A stretch of 64,000 nucleotides of DNA from Solwaraspora sp. WMMA2065 (GTDB taxonomy: Bacteria > Actinomycetota > Actinomycetes > Mycobacteriales > Micromonosporaceae): the NCBI RefSeq assembly GCF_030345075.1, contig NZ_CP128361.1, positions 5,828,001-5,892,000 on the forward strand. The letters are read 5' to 3'. The first letter of the stretch is position 1. Each line of letters opens with the position of its first letter. Both the position numbers and the translations under genes were made by a program. Under the pieces are notes generated by a model. That model was not told where the DNA came from and made no database searches. It saw only the letters and a program-made list of their open reading frames with translations. Below, in pieces: positions 53,126-63,021 of this stretch.

Positions 53126-53881
53126 ATGACCTCACCCGCCGAGATCGGCCAGGTAGCCGACGCCGGACCGGACCGGGCTCCCCGGATCCTGGTCGTCGAC
53201 GACGAGCCGAACATCTGCGCCCTGCTCGCCGCCACGTTGCGGCTGATCCGGTTCGACGTCCGAGCGGTGGACGGCGGCCGCGCCGCCCTGGTGGCGATCG
53301 AGGAGTTCGAGCCGGATCTGGTGGTCCTCGACGTGATGATGCCGGATCTGGACGGCTTCGAGGTGGCCCGGACGATGCGCCGGGGCGGCCGCCGGCACGT
53401 ACCCGTGCTGTTCCTGACCGCGCGGGACGCGGTGCAGGACCGGATCGCCGGGCTGACCGTCGGAGCCGACGACTACGTCGCCAAGCCGTTCAGCCTGGAG
53501 GAGGTGGTGCTGCGGATCCGGGCGATCCTGCGGCGCAGCGGCGTCGTCGACGAGCCCGAGCCGACCGACCGGGTGCTGCGCTACGCCGACCTGGAGCTCG
53601 ACGAGGACGCCCACGAGGTACGCCGGGCCGGCCAGCGCGTCGATCTGTCGCCGACCGAGTTCAACCTGCTGCGGTATCTGCTGGTCAACGCCGGCCGGGT
53701 GGTCAGCAAGAGCCAGATTCTGGACCGGGTGTGGAGCTACGACTTCGACGGCGACGGCCGGATCGTCGAGTCGTACGTCTACTACCTGCGCAAGAAGATC
53801 GACCAGCACCAGCCGGCGCTGATCCACACCGTCCGGGGGGTCGGCTACACGCTGCGACTGCCCCGGTCGGGCGGTGTCTGA
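53126..53881 (+). CDS. OmpR/PhoB-family response regulator
   Basis: This 251-residue regulator has a short leader, receiver domain (VVDDEPNI, phospho-acceptor Asp69 in VVLDVMMPD, K in VAKPFS) and a C-terminal winged helix (SPTEFNLLRYLLVNAGRVVSKSQILDRVW ... VESYVYYLRKKID, ending TVRGVGYTLR) of the TrcR/PrrA-like group. The stop overlaps the kinase ATG (TGATG). It is divergent from the VTC/CotH operon, a natural target. Confidence 0.95.
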   Translation: MTSPAEIGQVADAGPDRAPRILVVDDEPNICALLAATLRLIRFDVRAVDGGRAALVAIEEFEPDLVVLDVMMPDLDGFEVARTMRRGGRRHVPVLFLTARDAVQDRIAGLTVGADDYVAKPFSLEEVVLRIRAILRRSGVVDEPEPTDRVLRYADLELDEDAHEVRRAGQRVDLSPTEFNLLRYLLVNAGRVVSKSQILDRVWSYDFDGDGRIVESYVYYLRKKIDQHQPALIHTVRGVGYTLRLPRSGGV

Positions 53882-55482
53882 TGCGGCACCTGAAACGGTT
53901 CCGTTCCCCGATCACCGTACGGCGGTGGTCGCACTGGACGCTGCGGTCCCGGCTGGTGCTGGCCACCGCGGTCCTCACCGCCGTCGCCCTGCTGCTGGCC
54001 AACACGGCCGGTCTGGTCCTGCTGCGGCAGAGCCTGACCGACCGGCTCGACGAGCAGTTGCGGCTGATGAGCCGACCGTACGCCGGGTCCGCGCCGCCCA
54101 CCCTCGACCAGGACGGTCCCCGACCCCGACCCTTCCCCGGCGCCTCCCTGCAACCGGCCCAGTCGGTCCTGCTGTACGCCGCCGACGGGACCCTCACCCA
54201 GCAGTTCTCCTCCGACCCGGATGCCGCCCTGCCCGCGTTGGACGACTATCCGGCGCTGGTCGAGCGGGCCGCTGCCCGGCGTTCCTACACGGTGCCCGCC
54301 GTCGATGGTGACGGATCCTGGCGGGTGCTCGCGGTGCCGCGCGCCGACGGCGGGCTCGCTGTGGTCGGCGTCTCGCTGCGCCAGGTCGACGCGACCGCCG
54401 ACACGCTGCTCATGATCGACGCCGTGGTGGTGCTGCTGATCCTGGTGCTGCTCGGTCTGGTCGCCGCCGCGACGGTCCGGCTCGGGCTGCGCCCGCTGAC
54501 CCGGATGGAACGCATCGCCGCCGAGATCACCGGCGGCAACCTGGCCCGGCGGGTCCTCGACGCCGACCCGCACACCGAGGTCGGCCGGCTCGGCGGCGCG
54601 TTGAACTCGATGCTGGACCGGATCGGGGCCGAGGTCGCCGCCCGGACCGCCTCGGAGCAGCGACTCCGGCAGTTCGTCGCGGACGCGTCGCACGAACTGC
54701 GCACCCCGCTCACCTCGATCCGGGGATTCGCCGAACTGTACCGGCGGGGCGGGGCGACGCCCGGCCCGGAACTCGACGAGGCGATGCGCCGGATCGAGGC
54801 GGAGGCGGCCCGGATGGGGCTGCTGGTGGAGGACCTGCTGCTGCTGGCCCGGCTGGACCAGCGTCGGCAGCCGGTGCGTCGACCGGTGGATCTGCTCGCG
54901 GTCACCGCCGACACGATCCGCGACGCGTCCGCCCGGGCTCCCGACCGTCGGGTCCGGATGGCACCGGCCGGACCGGTCGGCTCCACCGCACCCGACCTGG
55001 AGCCGGTCGCACCCGAACTGCAGCCGGTCTCGGTGCCGGGGGACGAGCCGGCGCTGCGCCAGGTGGCCGCCAACCTGGTGGCGAACGCGCTGCAGCACAC
55101 CCCGCCGGCGGCCGAGATCACCGTACGGGTGGGGTATCTGCCGGCCGGCGCTGGCGGTGCCCCGTCGGACCGGCCGCTCGCGGCGGTCGGGCGGGACCTG
55201 CCGGCGGACGCGCCGCTTGCGGTGATCGAGGTGACCGACACCGGTCCCGGCGTGCCGGCGGCGCATGCCGGGCGGGTCTTCGAGCGGCTGTACCGGGTGG
55301 ATCCCAGCCGTACCCGGGCGCGAGGTGGCGGCTCCGGCCTCGGGCTGGCGATCGTCGCGGCGATCGTGGACGGTCACGCCGGCCGGATCGAGCTGTACGA
55401 CCGGCCGGGCGGTGGTGCCGTGTTCCGCGTACTGCTGCCCGAGCCGATGTTGTGCCGGCCCGCGCCGGCCCTCATGCTGTAG
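53881..55482 (+). CDS. Sensor histidine kinase
   Basis: This 533-residue kinase has TM1 (about 25-50), an exterior sensor domain (about 50-175), TM2 (about 178-205), HAMP, the H box ADASHELRTPL with His271, N box NLVANALQHT, and a G box GGSGLGLAIVAAIVDGH. The dimerisation and ATPase domains are complete, with a proline-rich insert between. It phosphorylates the coupled regulator. The stimulus is unknown. Confidence 0.95.
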   Translation: MRHLKRFRSPITVRRWSHWTLRSRLVLATAVLTAVALLLANTAGLVLLRQSLTDRLDEQLRLMSRPYAGSAPPTLDQDGPRPRPFPGASLQPAQSVLLYAADGTLTQQFSSDPDAALPALDDYPALVERAAARRSYTVPAVDGDGSWRVLAVPRADGGLAVVGVSLRQVDATADTLLMIDAVVVLLILVLLGLVAAATVRLGLRPLTRMERIAAEITGGNLARRVLDADPHTEVGRLGGALNSMLDRIGAEVAARTASEQRLRQFVADASHELRTPLTSIRGFAELYRRGGATPGPELDEAMRRIEAEAARMGLLVEDLLLLARLDQRRQPVRRPVDLLAVTADTIRDASARAPDRRVRMAPAGPVGSTAPDLEPVAPELQPVSVPGDEPALRQVAANLVANALQHTPPAAEITVRVGYLPAGAGGAPSDRPLAAVGRDLPADAPLAVIEVTDTGPGVPAAHAGRVFERLYRVDPSRTRARGGGSGLGLAIVAAIVDGHAGRIELYDRPGGGAVFRVLLPEPMLCRPAPALML

Positions 55483-55541
55483 CCGGGGGTCGGCGCGGTC
55501 CGCGGTCCGGGCGGCCGGCCGATCTTGTTGGAGGAGTCCCG

Positions 55542-57419
55542 GTGCCACGGCGTGTCCTGACCGGTTACCTCGCGGTGCAGGCTGTTCTTGGCGCGGCGGT
55601 CTTCGGGGCCCCGGCTGCCGCCGCCGTCTGGTGGGGGGCGATCGGCGTGGTCAGCGTGGCCGCGGTCGGTTGGGGAATTCACCGGCACCGGCCGCCCCGC
55701 CGGCTTCCCTGGCTGCTGCTGGCCGGCGGCGCCGGGGCGCTGGCGGTCGGCGACGTCCACTACGAGTTGTCGCGGCGTACGGCGGGTGCCGTCGGCGAGG
55801 TTCTGTCGCTGATCGCCGACGCCGCCTACCTGGCGACCTTCGGCCTGCTTGCGGCCGGGGTGCTCAGCCTGACCCGGACCACGGTGTCGTTGCGGGACCG
55901 GTCCGCTCTGCTGGACACCCTGGTGCTGGTCGTGGTGACCGGCCTGGTCACCTGGACCCTGGTGGTCGGCCCGGCGGTGACCGATGTGAATCTGCCGGCG
56001 GTGGAGAAGGCGCTGCTGGCCGTGCACGGTCTCGGTGGGGTGCTGGTCGTCGTGGTGATGCTGCGCCTGGCGGCCGCCGCCTGGCGGGATCCGACGGTGA
56101 TCGGGCTGGCGGTCGGCGCGGCCGGCATGCTGACCGCCGACGTCTGGTACGCGGCCGCCGAACTCAACGCCGGCTGGCAGCCGGGGCATCCGGCCGAACT
56201 CGGCTGGTACGTGTTCTACGTCAGCTGGGGGGTCGCCGCCCTGCACCCGAACATGGCTCGGCTGGCCACCCGGTCCGACCCGGGCCCGGACGACGTCGCC
56301 GCGATGCGGGTAGGTCTGTTGACGATCACCTGTCTGACCGTGCCGTTCCTGCTGGTGATCCAGGCGTTCGCCGGAGCGCCGGCCGAGCTGCCCGACGGGT
56401 TGGTGACCGCTGCGGCGGCCGGTCTCACCACGATGCTCGCGGTGACCCGGGTGGTCGATTCGGTGACCGGGCACCGGGCCGCGGTGCACCGGGAACGGTC
56501 GCTGCGCAAAGCCGGGACGCGGCTGCTGTCGGCCACCACGATCGCGCAGGTGGCCGAGATGGTCCGCCGGTCGGTCGGTGAGCTGCTGCCGGCCGGGACC
56601 GATCACCAGGTCCTGTTCGCCGTGCGCCGCCCGGTGGCGGGGGCCGGCGGCGGGCCGCCCGACCCGGAGTCGGTGGCCGAATGGCAGCCCCAGGTCGTCG
56701 TCGACGACCCGTTGCCGGTGGACGCGGCGCGGCGGCGTACCCGGATCATGCCGATCCGGCTGTTGCATCCCGATCTGGCCGACCGGCTCGCCCCGGCACC
56801 GGCCGCCCTGGTGGCCGGCCTGGCCGTGCCGGCCTCGTCCGGCGGGACCGGTACCGCGCTGCTGGTCGGGGCGGCTGCCGGGGTGCTGGCCGCCAGCCGG
56901 GACGCGATCGAGGTGGTCGCCGCTCAGGCGGCGCTGGCCCTGCACCGGATCGCCGCGACCGAGGACGCCGCCCGGCGGGACCGGGACCGGTATCTCAATC
57001 TGGTCGCGGGCACCGTCGGCGACGCGGTGGTGATCGTCGGAGCTGACGACCGGATCCGGTACGCGAGTCCGCCGTGCAGCCGGCTGTTCGGGGTCGAGCC
57101 GGCGGTCCTCGCCGACTGGCGGGACCTGGTGCACCCCGCCGACCAGGAGCAGGTGTCCCGGACCCTCGGCGCGGCCGGCGACCGGCACGACGGGTCGGCG
57201 GTGGGCGACCAGTGGGTGCTGCGCCGGCCGGACGGCAGCCATGTGCTGCTCGAGGTGCGGTGCAGGGATCTGCGGCTGGTGCCGGGGGTACGCGGCCTGG
57301 TGCTGACCTTCAGCGATCTGGCTGATCAGCGTCGCCGTGACTCGGAGCTGGCGCTTCGCCGGATCGACCGCAGCGCGCCGGGGCAGAACAGACGCAGCCT
57401 CCGCCGCCGCTTTCGCTGA
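55542..57419 (+). CDS. Multi-TM protein with GAF-like and PAS domains, lacking a C-terminal output domain
   Basis: From GTG 55542 (GGAGGA upstream) the protein is 625 residues. About eight membrane helices fill residues 1-300; a coiled linker (HRERSLRKAGTRLLSATT) leads to a GAF-like region (about 330-470), then a PAS domain (about 485-610, AVVIVGADDRIRYASPPCSRLFGVEPAVL). It ends RRSLRRRFR shortly after the PAS. Similar Micromonosporaceae proteins usually continue with GGDEF-EAL; here there is only a 30-residue tail with basic residues. It may be a truncated c-di-GMP protein or a true sensor without output. Confidence 0.75.
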   Translation: MPRRVLTGYLAVQAVLGAAVFGAPAAAAVWWGAIGVVSVAAVGWGIHRHRPPRRLPWLLLAGGAGALAVGDVHYELSRRTAGAVGEVLSLIADAAYLATFGLLAAGVLSLTRTTVSLRDRSALLDTLVLVVVTGLVTWTLVVGPAVTDVNLPAVEKALLAVHGLGGVLVVVVMLRLAAAAWRDPTVIGLAVGAAGMLTADVWYAAAELNAGWQPGHPAELGWYVFYVSWGVAALHPNMARLATRSDPGPDDVAAMRVGLLTITCLTVPFLLVIQAFAGAPAELPDGLVTAAAAGLTTMLAVTRVVDSVTGHRAAVHRERSLRKAGTRLLSATTIAQVAEMVRRSVGELLPAGTDHQVLFAVRRPVAGAGGGPPDPESVAEWQPQVVVDDPLPVDAARRRTRIMPIRLLHPDLADRLAPAPAALVAGLAVPASSGGTGTALLVGAAAGVLAASRDAIEVVAAQAALALHRIAATEDAARRDRDRYLNLVAGTVGDAVVIVGADDRIRYASPPCSRLFGVEPAVLADWRDLVHPADQEQVSRTLGAAGDRHDGSAVGDQWVLRRPDGSHVLLEVRCRDLRLVPGVRGLVLTFSDLADQRRRDSELALRRIDRSAPGQNRRSLRRRFR

Positions 57420-57526
57420 CTATGACAGTTGATGTCGCTTTTGGTGGTTGTTCCGTTCCGTGCTGAACGGCAAACTGGCCTTGTCTGGCCCGTTGTGCGG
57501 CAGGGGTTCACCTGGTTAAGCTTTTC

Positions 57527-57578
57527 AAGCGCGCCCCTATCGCCCGCTTCCCCCGTGGCAGGCGATCGGGGCGCGCTT
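57527..57578. terminator. Hairpin terminator in gap 57420-57748
   Basis: AAGCGCGCCCC-TATCGCC (57527-57544) pairs with GGCGATCGGGGCGCGCTT (57561-57578) with one internal mismatch and a 16-base loop. It is between the convergent PAS and PMT genes and could serve both. The rest of the 329-base gap has no recognisable gene. Confidence 0.75.
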
Positions 57579-57748
57579 CTCTGTCTTCCAACGCTCTCCG
57601 GCACCCTCGCCCACCTGCTGTCGCAGCCGACGCTGCTGATCACAGTGGAGATACGGGCCAGGTGAGTCCACGATCGGCTGACGGCACCCGTCCGGCGGCC
57701 GTGGACCACCGGACGGGCAGCGGGCCGGTAGCGGGCCGGCCGCGATGG

Positions 57749-59416
57749 TCAGATCCAGCGCCCGCCGAGCCACATCCGCGCCGACCAGTCCTCGTACGGC
57801 AGCGGCTCACCGACGAAGATCGGGTAGAAATACGCGAAGCAGACGGCGACCAGCAGGACGTAGGTGCCGGCGATCACCGCGCCGACCAGCCGCCGGTCGT
57901 TGCCGGCCGGGTCGGCGACCGCCGTCCCGCCGGACGGTGTGACGATCGCACCGAGCACATAGGTCACCGCGAGGACCAGGAACGGCAGCGCTGGCGCGGT
58001 GTAGAAGGAGAACATCGTCCGGCCCTCGGTGGCGTAGTAGAACCACGGCAGCAGCCCGGCGGCCACCCCGGCGAGGATCGCCCCCGCCCGCCAGTCCCGC
58101 CGGGCGATACCGAGCCAGACCAGCGCCGCCAGGGCCGGCAGGAACGACCACCACAGCAGCGGAGTGCCCAGCAGCAGCACTTCCTCGGCGCAGCTAGGTG
58201 CTCCGCAGGCGGTCTGGTCGGTCCAGTGGAAGGCGACCGGGCGGCCCAGCAGCAGCCACTGCCACGGCCACGACTGGTAGCGGTGTTCCGTCTCCAACGT
58301 GCTGTGGAAGCCGTACGCCTGGGTGTGGTAATGCCAGAGGTTCAGCAGGGCGCCGATGAACGGTGCCTCGGACATGCCGTTGTCCGCCCGGTAGTGCCGC
58401 AGGTAGCCGCCGTCGGTCGCCAGCCAGCCCGACCAGCTGGCGAGGTAGGTGCCGAGGATCAGCACCCCGCCGAGGACCAGCCAACCGATCTCGCCGAGCG
58501 CCGCGTCCAGCCACGGCCGGCGGACCCCGGCGGACCGGCGGGCACCGGCCTCCCACCAGATCACCAGCAGGCCGAACACCGGGATGAACCACAGTGCGCT
58601 CCACTTGACGGCGAGACCGCAGCCGAGCAGTAGCGCCGCGATCAGCCGCCACCACGGTACGGCGAACGGCGGTCGGCCGGCGCGGCCCGGCAGAGTCGGA
58701 TCGAGCCCGTCGTCGACCGCCCGCAGCCACCGTCGCCGGCTCCAGTCCCGGTCGACTACCAGCGCGGCGAAGGCGGCGAGCACGAAGAACGCGAGGAAGA
58801 TGTCGAGCAGGGCGGTCCGGGACAGCACCAGATGGAAGCCGTCCAGGGCGAGCAGCAGCCCGGCTACGCAGCCGAGGACGGTGGAGTGGAACAACCGCCG
58901 GGCCGTCCGGGTGATGATCAGCACCATCAGGATGCCGGCGACCGCCGCCGAGATTCGCCAACCGAACTCGGTGAAGTCGAACCAGCGGACGCCCAGCGAG
59001 ATGATCCACTTGCCGAGCGGCGGATGCACCACGTACGCCGGGGTGTTGTTGGTCTCGTCCCACTCGAAGCCGTACTGACGCAGCTCGTTGGCCTCGTTGG
59101 CGTAGTAGAGCTCGTCGAAGATCAGGCCCGGCGGGTGGCTCAGGTTGACCAGCCGCAGTACGCCGGCGATCGTCACCACCACGGCGGTGGCCAGCCAGGA
59201 CCACGGCTCCAGCCAGTTGTCCAGCGGTGCCAGCCTGCGGCGGACCACGGCCGGCAGCCCGACCCCGCCGGTCGGCGTCGACGACCCGGCGGAGCCGTCG
59301 GGGCCGACCGGGTGGGCCCCCGCCGGACCGGCGTCCGGCGGACGGACCGGCCGGTCCGCTGTCGCCGTCACCGCTGGTTCACCGCTTGCCGCGTCCGAAG
59401 CTGCCGCCGAGATCAC
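57749..59416 (-). CDS. Protein O-mannosyltransferase (PMT, GT39 family)
   Basis: This 555-residue polytopic enzyme has a disordered N terminus (about 1-60), then the PMT start NLSHPPGLIFDELYYANEANELRQYGFEWDETNNTPAYVVHPPLGKWII. The GLIFDELYY loop holds the catalytic Asp-Glu. About ten membrane helices follow, with a C-terminal YYFPIFVGEPLPYEDW-like end (YFYPIFVGEPLPYEDW). It transfers mannose from polyprenyl-phosphate-mannose to exported proteins. The rsmI gene, often adjacent to pmt in actinobacteria, is not seen. Confidence 0.93.
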   Translation of the reverse strand: MISAAASDAASGEPAVTATADRPVRPPDAGPAGAHPVGPDGSAGSSTPTGGVGLPAVVRRRLAPLDNWLEPWSWLATAVVVTIAGVLRLVNLSHPPGLIFDELYYANEANELRQYGFEWDETNNTPAYVVHPPLGKWIISLGVRWFDFTEFGWRISAAVAGILMVLIITRTARRLFHSTVLGCVAGLLLALDGFHLVLSRTALLDIFLAFFVLAAFAALVVDRDWSRRRWLRAVDDGLDPTLPGRAGRPPFAVPWWRLIAALLLGCGLAVKWSALWFIPVFGLLVIWWEAGARRSAGVRRPWLDAALGEIGWLVLGGVLILGTYLASWSGWLATDGGYLRHYRADNGMSEAPFIGALLNLWHYHTQAYGFHSTLETEHRYQSWPWQWLLLGRPVAFHWTDQTACGAPSCAEEVLLLGTPLLWWSFLPALAALVWLGIARRDWRAGAILAGVAAGLLPWFYYATEGRTMFSFYTAPALPFLVLAVTYVLGAIVTPSGGTAVADPAGNDRRLVGAVIAGTYVLLVAVCFAYFYPIFVGEPLPYEDWSARMWLGGRWI

Positions 59417-59530
59417 CCCGTGATCGTAGGCCGCCGCCCGACGTCGCGGGACCTCCCCGCCGAAGAATATATTTCGGGTCGTCGATGCGCTGCGCTACGG
59501 GTGGTCGATGCCTGCTCCGGTCGGTCGATG

Positions 59531-60418
59531 TCAGCCGGTCCAGACGGTGGCCAGGAACCCGGCGGCCAGCAGGACCGGCGCCAGCAACGCGGCGACGGTG
59601 GCAACCCGACGGGCCGTCGCGGTGGCCAGCCGGCGGGCACCGCTGCCCCAGACCAGCAGTACGCCGAGCAGCACGGTCAGCCCCCAGCCGACCGACCACC
59701 GCAGGTGCAGCACGACCAGGTCGGCCACGACGTACGCGGTGTCCCGTTCACGGTGCAACATCCGGGCGGTCAGCTCGGCGCCGGTGGCCTGGTCAACCGG
59801 CGGTACGCCGAACAGCCGCACCCGGTCGACAGTGAAGCCGGTCTGCGCGGCGAACTCGCCGAGGCACCGTCGGCCGTACCCGTCGCCGGTGCAGTCGGTG
59901 ACCGTCGCGGTGCCGTTGACGCCCCGGCCGACGGCCAGCCACAGTGGTTCGGCGCTGACCCAGCCGAGGAACGCCGCAGCCGCCGCGACGACCACGATCC
60001 AGGCGATGCCGGTCGCCGGCCGGCGGGAACGCCGGACCCTCGTCCGCCGTTGACGGGCGGCCGCCCGGCGGAGCGGGCGGCGGCCCGGCGGCCGTTCCGC
60101 CACCGGCACCGCCGCCGGCCTGCCGTTGCCCGCCGGCCTGCCGGTGTCGCCCGGTCCGCCGTCATCCGGGTCGGCGCTGTCGGCTGGCGCGGCGGTGTCG
60201 GTCGGCTCGCCGGCATCCGGGGTCACGGGCGTGGCCGGTTCGGCGGCAGGTGATGCCACGGCACCGGCCGGTCCGCCGTCGGTCGGTTCGCCACCGTGCC
60301 ACCAGGTGCCCTCCGGCCCGGCCGTCGCCCAGGGGCTCGGCCGCCGCCGACGCTGCTCGGGAGCGCCCGCCGGCTCCCGGGTGGGTGGGGCGGTCGGCGG
60401 CTCGTCGGACTCCGGCAT
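59531..60418 (-). CDS. Membrane protein with disordered N terminus
   Basis: This 295-residue protein starts at ATG (complement 60416-60418). The N-terminal 150 residues are Pro/Gly/Asp/Arg-rich and disordered. Then come a membrane helix (GIAWIVVVAAAAAFLGWVS), an exterior region with a Cys pair (VTDCTGDGYGRRCLGEF, likely disulfide), and two C-terminal helices (WSVGWGLTVLLGVLLVWG and VATVAALLAPVLLAAGFLAT). No known domain is recognised. It is divergent from metG. Confidence 0.7.
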   Translation of the reverse strand: MPESDEPPTAPPTREPAGAPEQRRRRPSPWATAGPEGTWWHGGEPTDGGPAGAVASPAAEPATPVTPDAGEPTDTAAPADSADPDDGGPGDTGRPAGNGRPAAVPVAERPPGRRPLRRAAARQRRTRVRRSRRPATGIAWIVVVAAAAAFLGWVSAEPLWLAVGRGVNGTATVTDCTGDGYGRRCLGEFAAQTGFTVDRVRLFGVPPVDQATGAELTARMLHRERDTAYVVADLVVLHLRWSVGWGLTVLLGVLLVWGSGARRLATATARRVATVAALLAPVLLAAGFLATVWTG

Positions 60419-60556
60419 GCTGGGTTCCCCGGTCACCCCGCCATTTGACACCCCGGCACGCGGAGCCGGGGCGAACCCCCGAAGGCGTGTCGCGCTCCGC
60501 CGGGCGGCTCGGCAACCCGTTCGCGTACGCCCGGTGACACTAACTAGGCTGGTCGT

Positions 60557-62359
60557 ATGAGTCACGTTCTCGCGGCGGTCGCCTGGCCCTACGCCAACGG
60601 GCCCCGCCACATCGGCCACGTCTCCGGTTTCGGGGTGCCCTCCGACGTGTTCAGCCGGTACATGCGGATGGCCGGCCACGACGTGCTCATGATCTCCGGC
60701 ACCGACGAGCACGGCACCCCGATCCAGGTGCAGGCCGACAGCGAGGGGCTGAAGCCGCGCGAGCTGGCCGACCGGTACAACCGGGTGATCGTCGAGGACC
60801 TGCACGGGCTCGGCCTGTCCTACGACCTGTTCACCCGGACCACCACCGGCAACCACTACCAGGTGGTCCAGGAGCTGTTCGAGACGTTGCACCGCAACGG
60901 CTACATCGTTGCGAAGACCACCCTCGGCGCGATCTCCCCGTCCACCGGTCGCACCCTGCCGGACCGCTACATCGAGGGCACCTGTCCGATCTGCGGCTAC
61001 GACGCCGCCCGGGGCGACCAGTGTGACAACTGCGGCAACCAGCTCGACCCGGTTCAGCTGATCGACCCGCGCTCGAAGATCAACGGGGAGACGCCGAACT
61101 TCGTCGAGACCGAGCACTTCTTCCTCGACCTGCCGGCGTTCGCCGAGGCGCTCGGCACCTGGCTGGACGCCCGCGACGGCTGGCGGCCCAACGTCCTGCG
61201 GTTCTCCCGCAACCTGCTCGACGACCTGCAGCCCCGGGCGATCACCCGGGACCTGGAGTGGGGCGTGCCGATCCCGCTGGACGGCTGGCGCGAGCGCGGC
61301 GACAAGCGGATCTACGTCTGGTTCGACGCGGTGATCGGTTACCTGTCGGCCTCGATCGAGTGGGCCCGGCGGTCCGGTGACCCGGACGCCTGGCGCCGCT
61401 GGTGGACGGCGGACGCCCAGGGCAAGGAGGCACGCGCCTACTACTTCATGGGCAAGGACAACATCGTCTTCCACTCGGTGATCTGGCCGTCGCTGCTGCT
61501 CGGCTACTCCGGCGAGGGCGACCATGGCGGTGAGTCAGGTCAGCTCGGCCGGCTCAACCTGCCCACCGAGGTGGTTTCCAGCGAGTTCCTGACCATGGAG
61601 GGGCGCAAGTTCTCCTCCTCCCGCCAGGTGGTCATCTACGTGCGGGACTTCCTGGCCCGCTACGACGCCGACGCGCTGCGCTACTTCATCGCCGTGGCCG
61701 GCCCGGAGAGCCAGGACACCGACTTCACCTGGGCGGAGTTCCGGCGCCGCAACAACGACGAGCTGGTCAACGACTGGGGCAACCTGGTCAACCGGTCGAT
61801 CTCGATGGCCGCCAAGAACTTCGGCGCCATCCCGCCGGTCGACCCGGCCGGGCTGACCGCCGCCGACGAGGCGCTGCTGGCGACCAGCCGGGCCGCGTTC
61901 GGCACGGTCGGCGCACTGATCGAACGGCACCGGCAGAAGCAGGCGATCGGTGAGGCGATGCGGGTGGTCGCCGAGGCCAACCGCTACCTGTCCGACCAGG
62001 CCCCGTGGAAGCTCAAGGGCGAGGCGGACAAGCCCCGGATGGGCACCGTCCTGCACGTCGCCCTGCAGGTGGTCGCGGACGCGAACACCCTGCTCACCCC
62101 GTTCCTGCCGCACTCGGCGCAGAAGATCCACGAGCTGCTCGGCGGCGCCGGCGTACACGCGCCGATGCCCCGGATCGTCGAGGTCGACGACCTCGACGCC
62201 GGTCCGGCGTACCCGATCCTCACCGGCGACTACCGCGACGGTGCCCGGTGGGAGTCCACCCCGGTCGAGGCCGGCCGGCCACTGGCCGCGCCGAAGCCGG
62301 TGTTCCGCAAGCTCGACGAGTCGATCGTCGACGAGGAGCTGGCCCGGCTCACCGCCTGA
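60557..62359 (+). CDS. metG: Methionyl-tRNA synthetase
   Basis: This 600-residue class I synthetase has the HIGH motif at 18-21 ([11 protein letters not shown]), a zinc knuckle CPICGYD...CDNCG, and the KMSKS-equivalent KFSSSR (351-356). The C-terminal anticodon domain includes [14 protein letters not shown]. The length fits the actinobacterial form without a C-terminal EMAP domain. TAGGCT (60545-60550) is six bases before the ATG and there is no ribosome site, suggesting a leaderless mRNA. Confidence 0.96.
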   Translation: MSHVLAAVAWPYANGPRHIGHVSGFGVPSDVFSRYMRMAGHDVLMISGTDEHGTPIQVQADSEGLKPRELADRYNRVIVEDLHGLGLSYDLFTRTTTGNHYQVVQELFETLHRNGYIVAKTTLGAISPSTGRTLPDRYIEGTCPICGYDAARGDQCDNCGNQLDPVQLIDPRSKINGETPNFVETEHFFLDLPAFAEALGTWLDARDGWRPNVLRFSRNLLDDLQPRAITRDLEWGVPIPLDGWRERGDKRIYVWFDAVIGYLSASIEWARRSGDPDAWRRWWTADAQGKEARAYYFMGKDNIVFHSVIWPSLLLGYSGEGDHGGESGQLGRLNLPTEVVSSEFLTMEGRKFSSSRQVVIYVRDFLARYDADALRYFIAVAGPESQDTDFTWAEFRRRNNDELVNDWGNLVNRSISMAAKNFGAIPPVDPAGLTAADEALLATSRAAFGTVGALIERHRQKQAIGEAMRVVAEANRYLSDQAPWKLKGEADKPRMGTVLHVALQVVADANTLLTPFLPHSAQKIHELLGGAGVHAPMPRIVEVDDLDAGPAYPILTGDYRDGARWESTPVEAGRPLAAPKPVFRKLDESIVDEELARLTA

Positions 62360-62363
62360 CCGG

Positions 62364-63002
62364 GTGACCGACTACCTGGCCGGGTTGCTGCTCGGCCTCG
62401 GCCTGATCATGCCGATCGGGCCGCAGAACGTCTTCGTGGTCAGCCAGGGGCTGGCGGTCGGCCTGCCGCGTGCGCTGTGGGCGGTGCTGGCCGCCGGCTG
62501 CTGCGACACGCTGCTGATCGTCGCCGGGGTCGCCGGCGTGTCCGGCCTGATCGCCACCGTGCCGGGCGTGCGGCCGGCGCTGCTCGCCTGCGGCGCGGTC
62601 TTCCTCACCTACCTGGGCGTGCGGTCCATCCGTACCGCCGGCGGGCACCTCGCCGTCGGCCCACCGGGCGGGCCGGGTCCGGGGCCGGCGGCCGGGTCGG
62701 CCCGCCAGGTCGTCGGGCGTACGGTCAGCGTCTCGCTGCTCAACCCGCACGCCATCCTCGACATGGTCGGGGTGATCGGGGCAGCGGTGATCGCCCAGCC
62801 GGCGGACTCCCGGGCGACGTTCGCCGCCGGGACGCTCTCCGCGTCGTGGACCTGGTTCCTGATCCTGGCGGTCGGTGCCGCCCAGGCGCGTCGCTTCCTG
62901 ACGCCGCGGGTGATCGCCTGGTTCGACCGGGTGTCCGGCGCGATCATGCTGGTCTTCGCCGGCTACTTCGCCCTCGAGCTGACCCACCTGGCCGCCGGGT
63001 GA
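62364..63002 (+). CDS. LysE/ArgO-family amino acid exporter
   Basis: This 212-residue membrane protein has about six helices and the LysE signature GLGLIMPIGPQNVFVVSQGL near the N terminus, with NPHAILDMVGVIG in the middle (the conserved NPhA). It would export basic amino acids such as lysine or arginine. The GTG start lies four bases after metG. No lysG regulator is adjacent. Confidence 0.9.
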   Translation: MTDYLAGLLLGLGLIMPIGPQNVFVVSQGLAVGLPRALWAVLAAGCCDTLLIVAGVAGVSGLIATVPGVRPALLACGAVFLTYLGVRSIRTAGGHLAVGPPGGPGPGPAAGSARQVVGRTVSVSLLNPHAILDMVGVIGAAVIAQPADSRATFAAGTLSASWTWFLILAVGAAQARRFLTPRVIAWFDRVSGAIMLVFAGYFALELTHLAAG

Positions 63003-63021
63003 GCGCGGTGCTCCCGCCGGT

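Noticed and set aside
53032-53880. N-terminal extension of the sensor kinase frame reaching upstream across the response regulator gene
   Set aside because: The response regulator is encoded in another frame there; the kinase start at 53881 with the TGATG overlap is the natural one.
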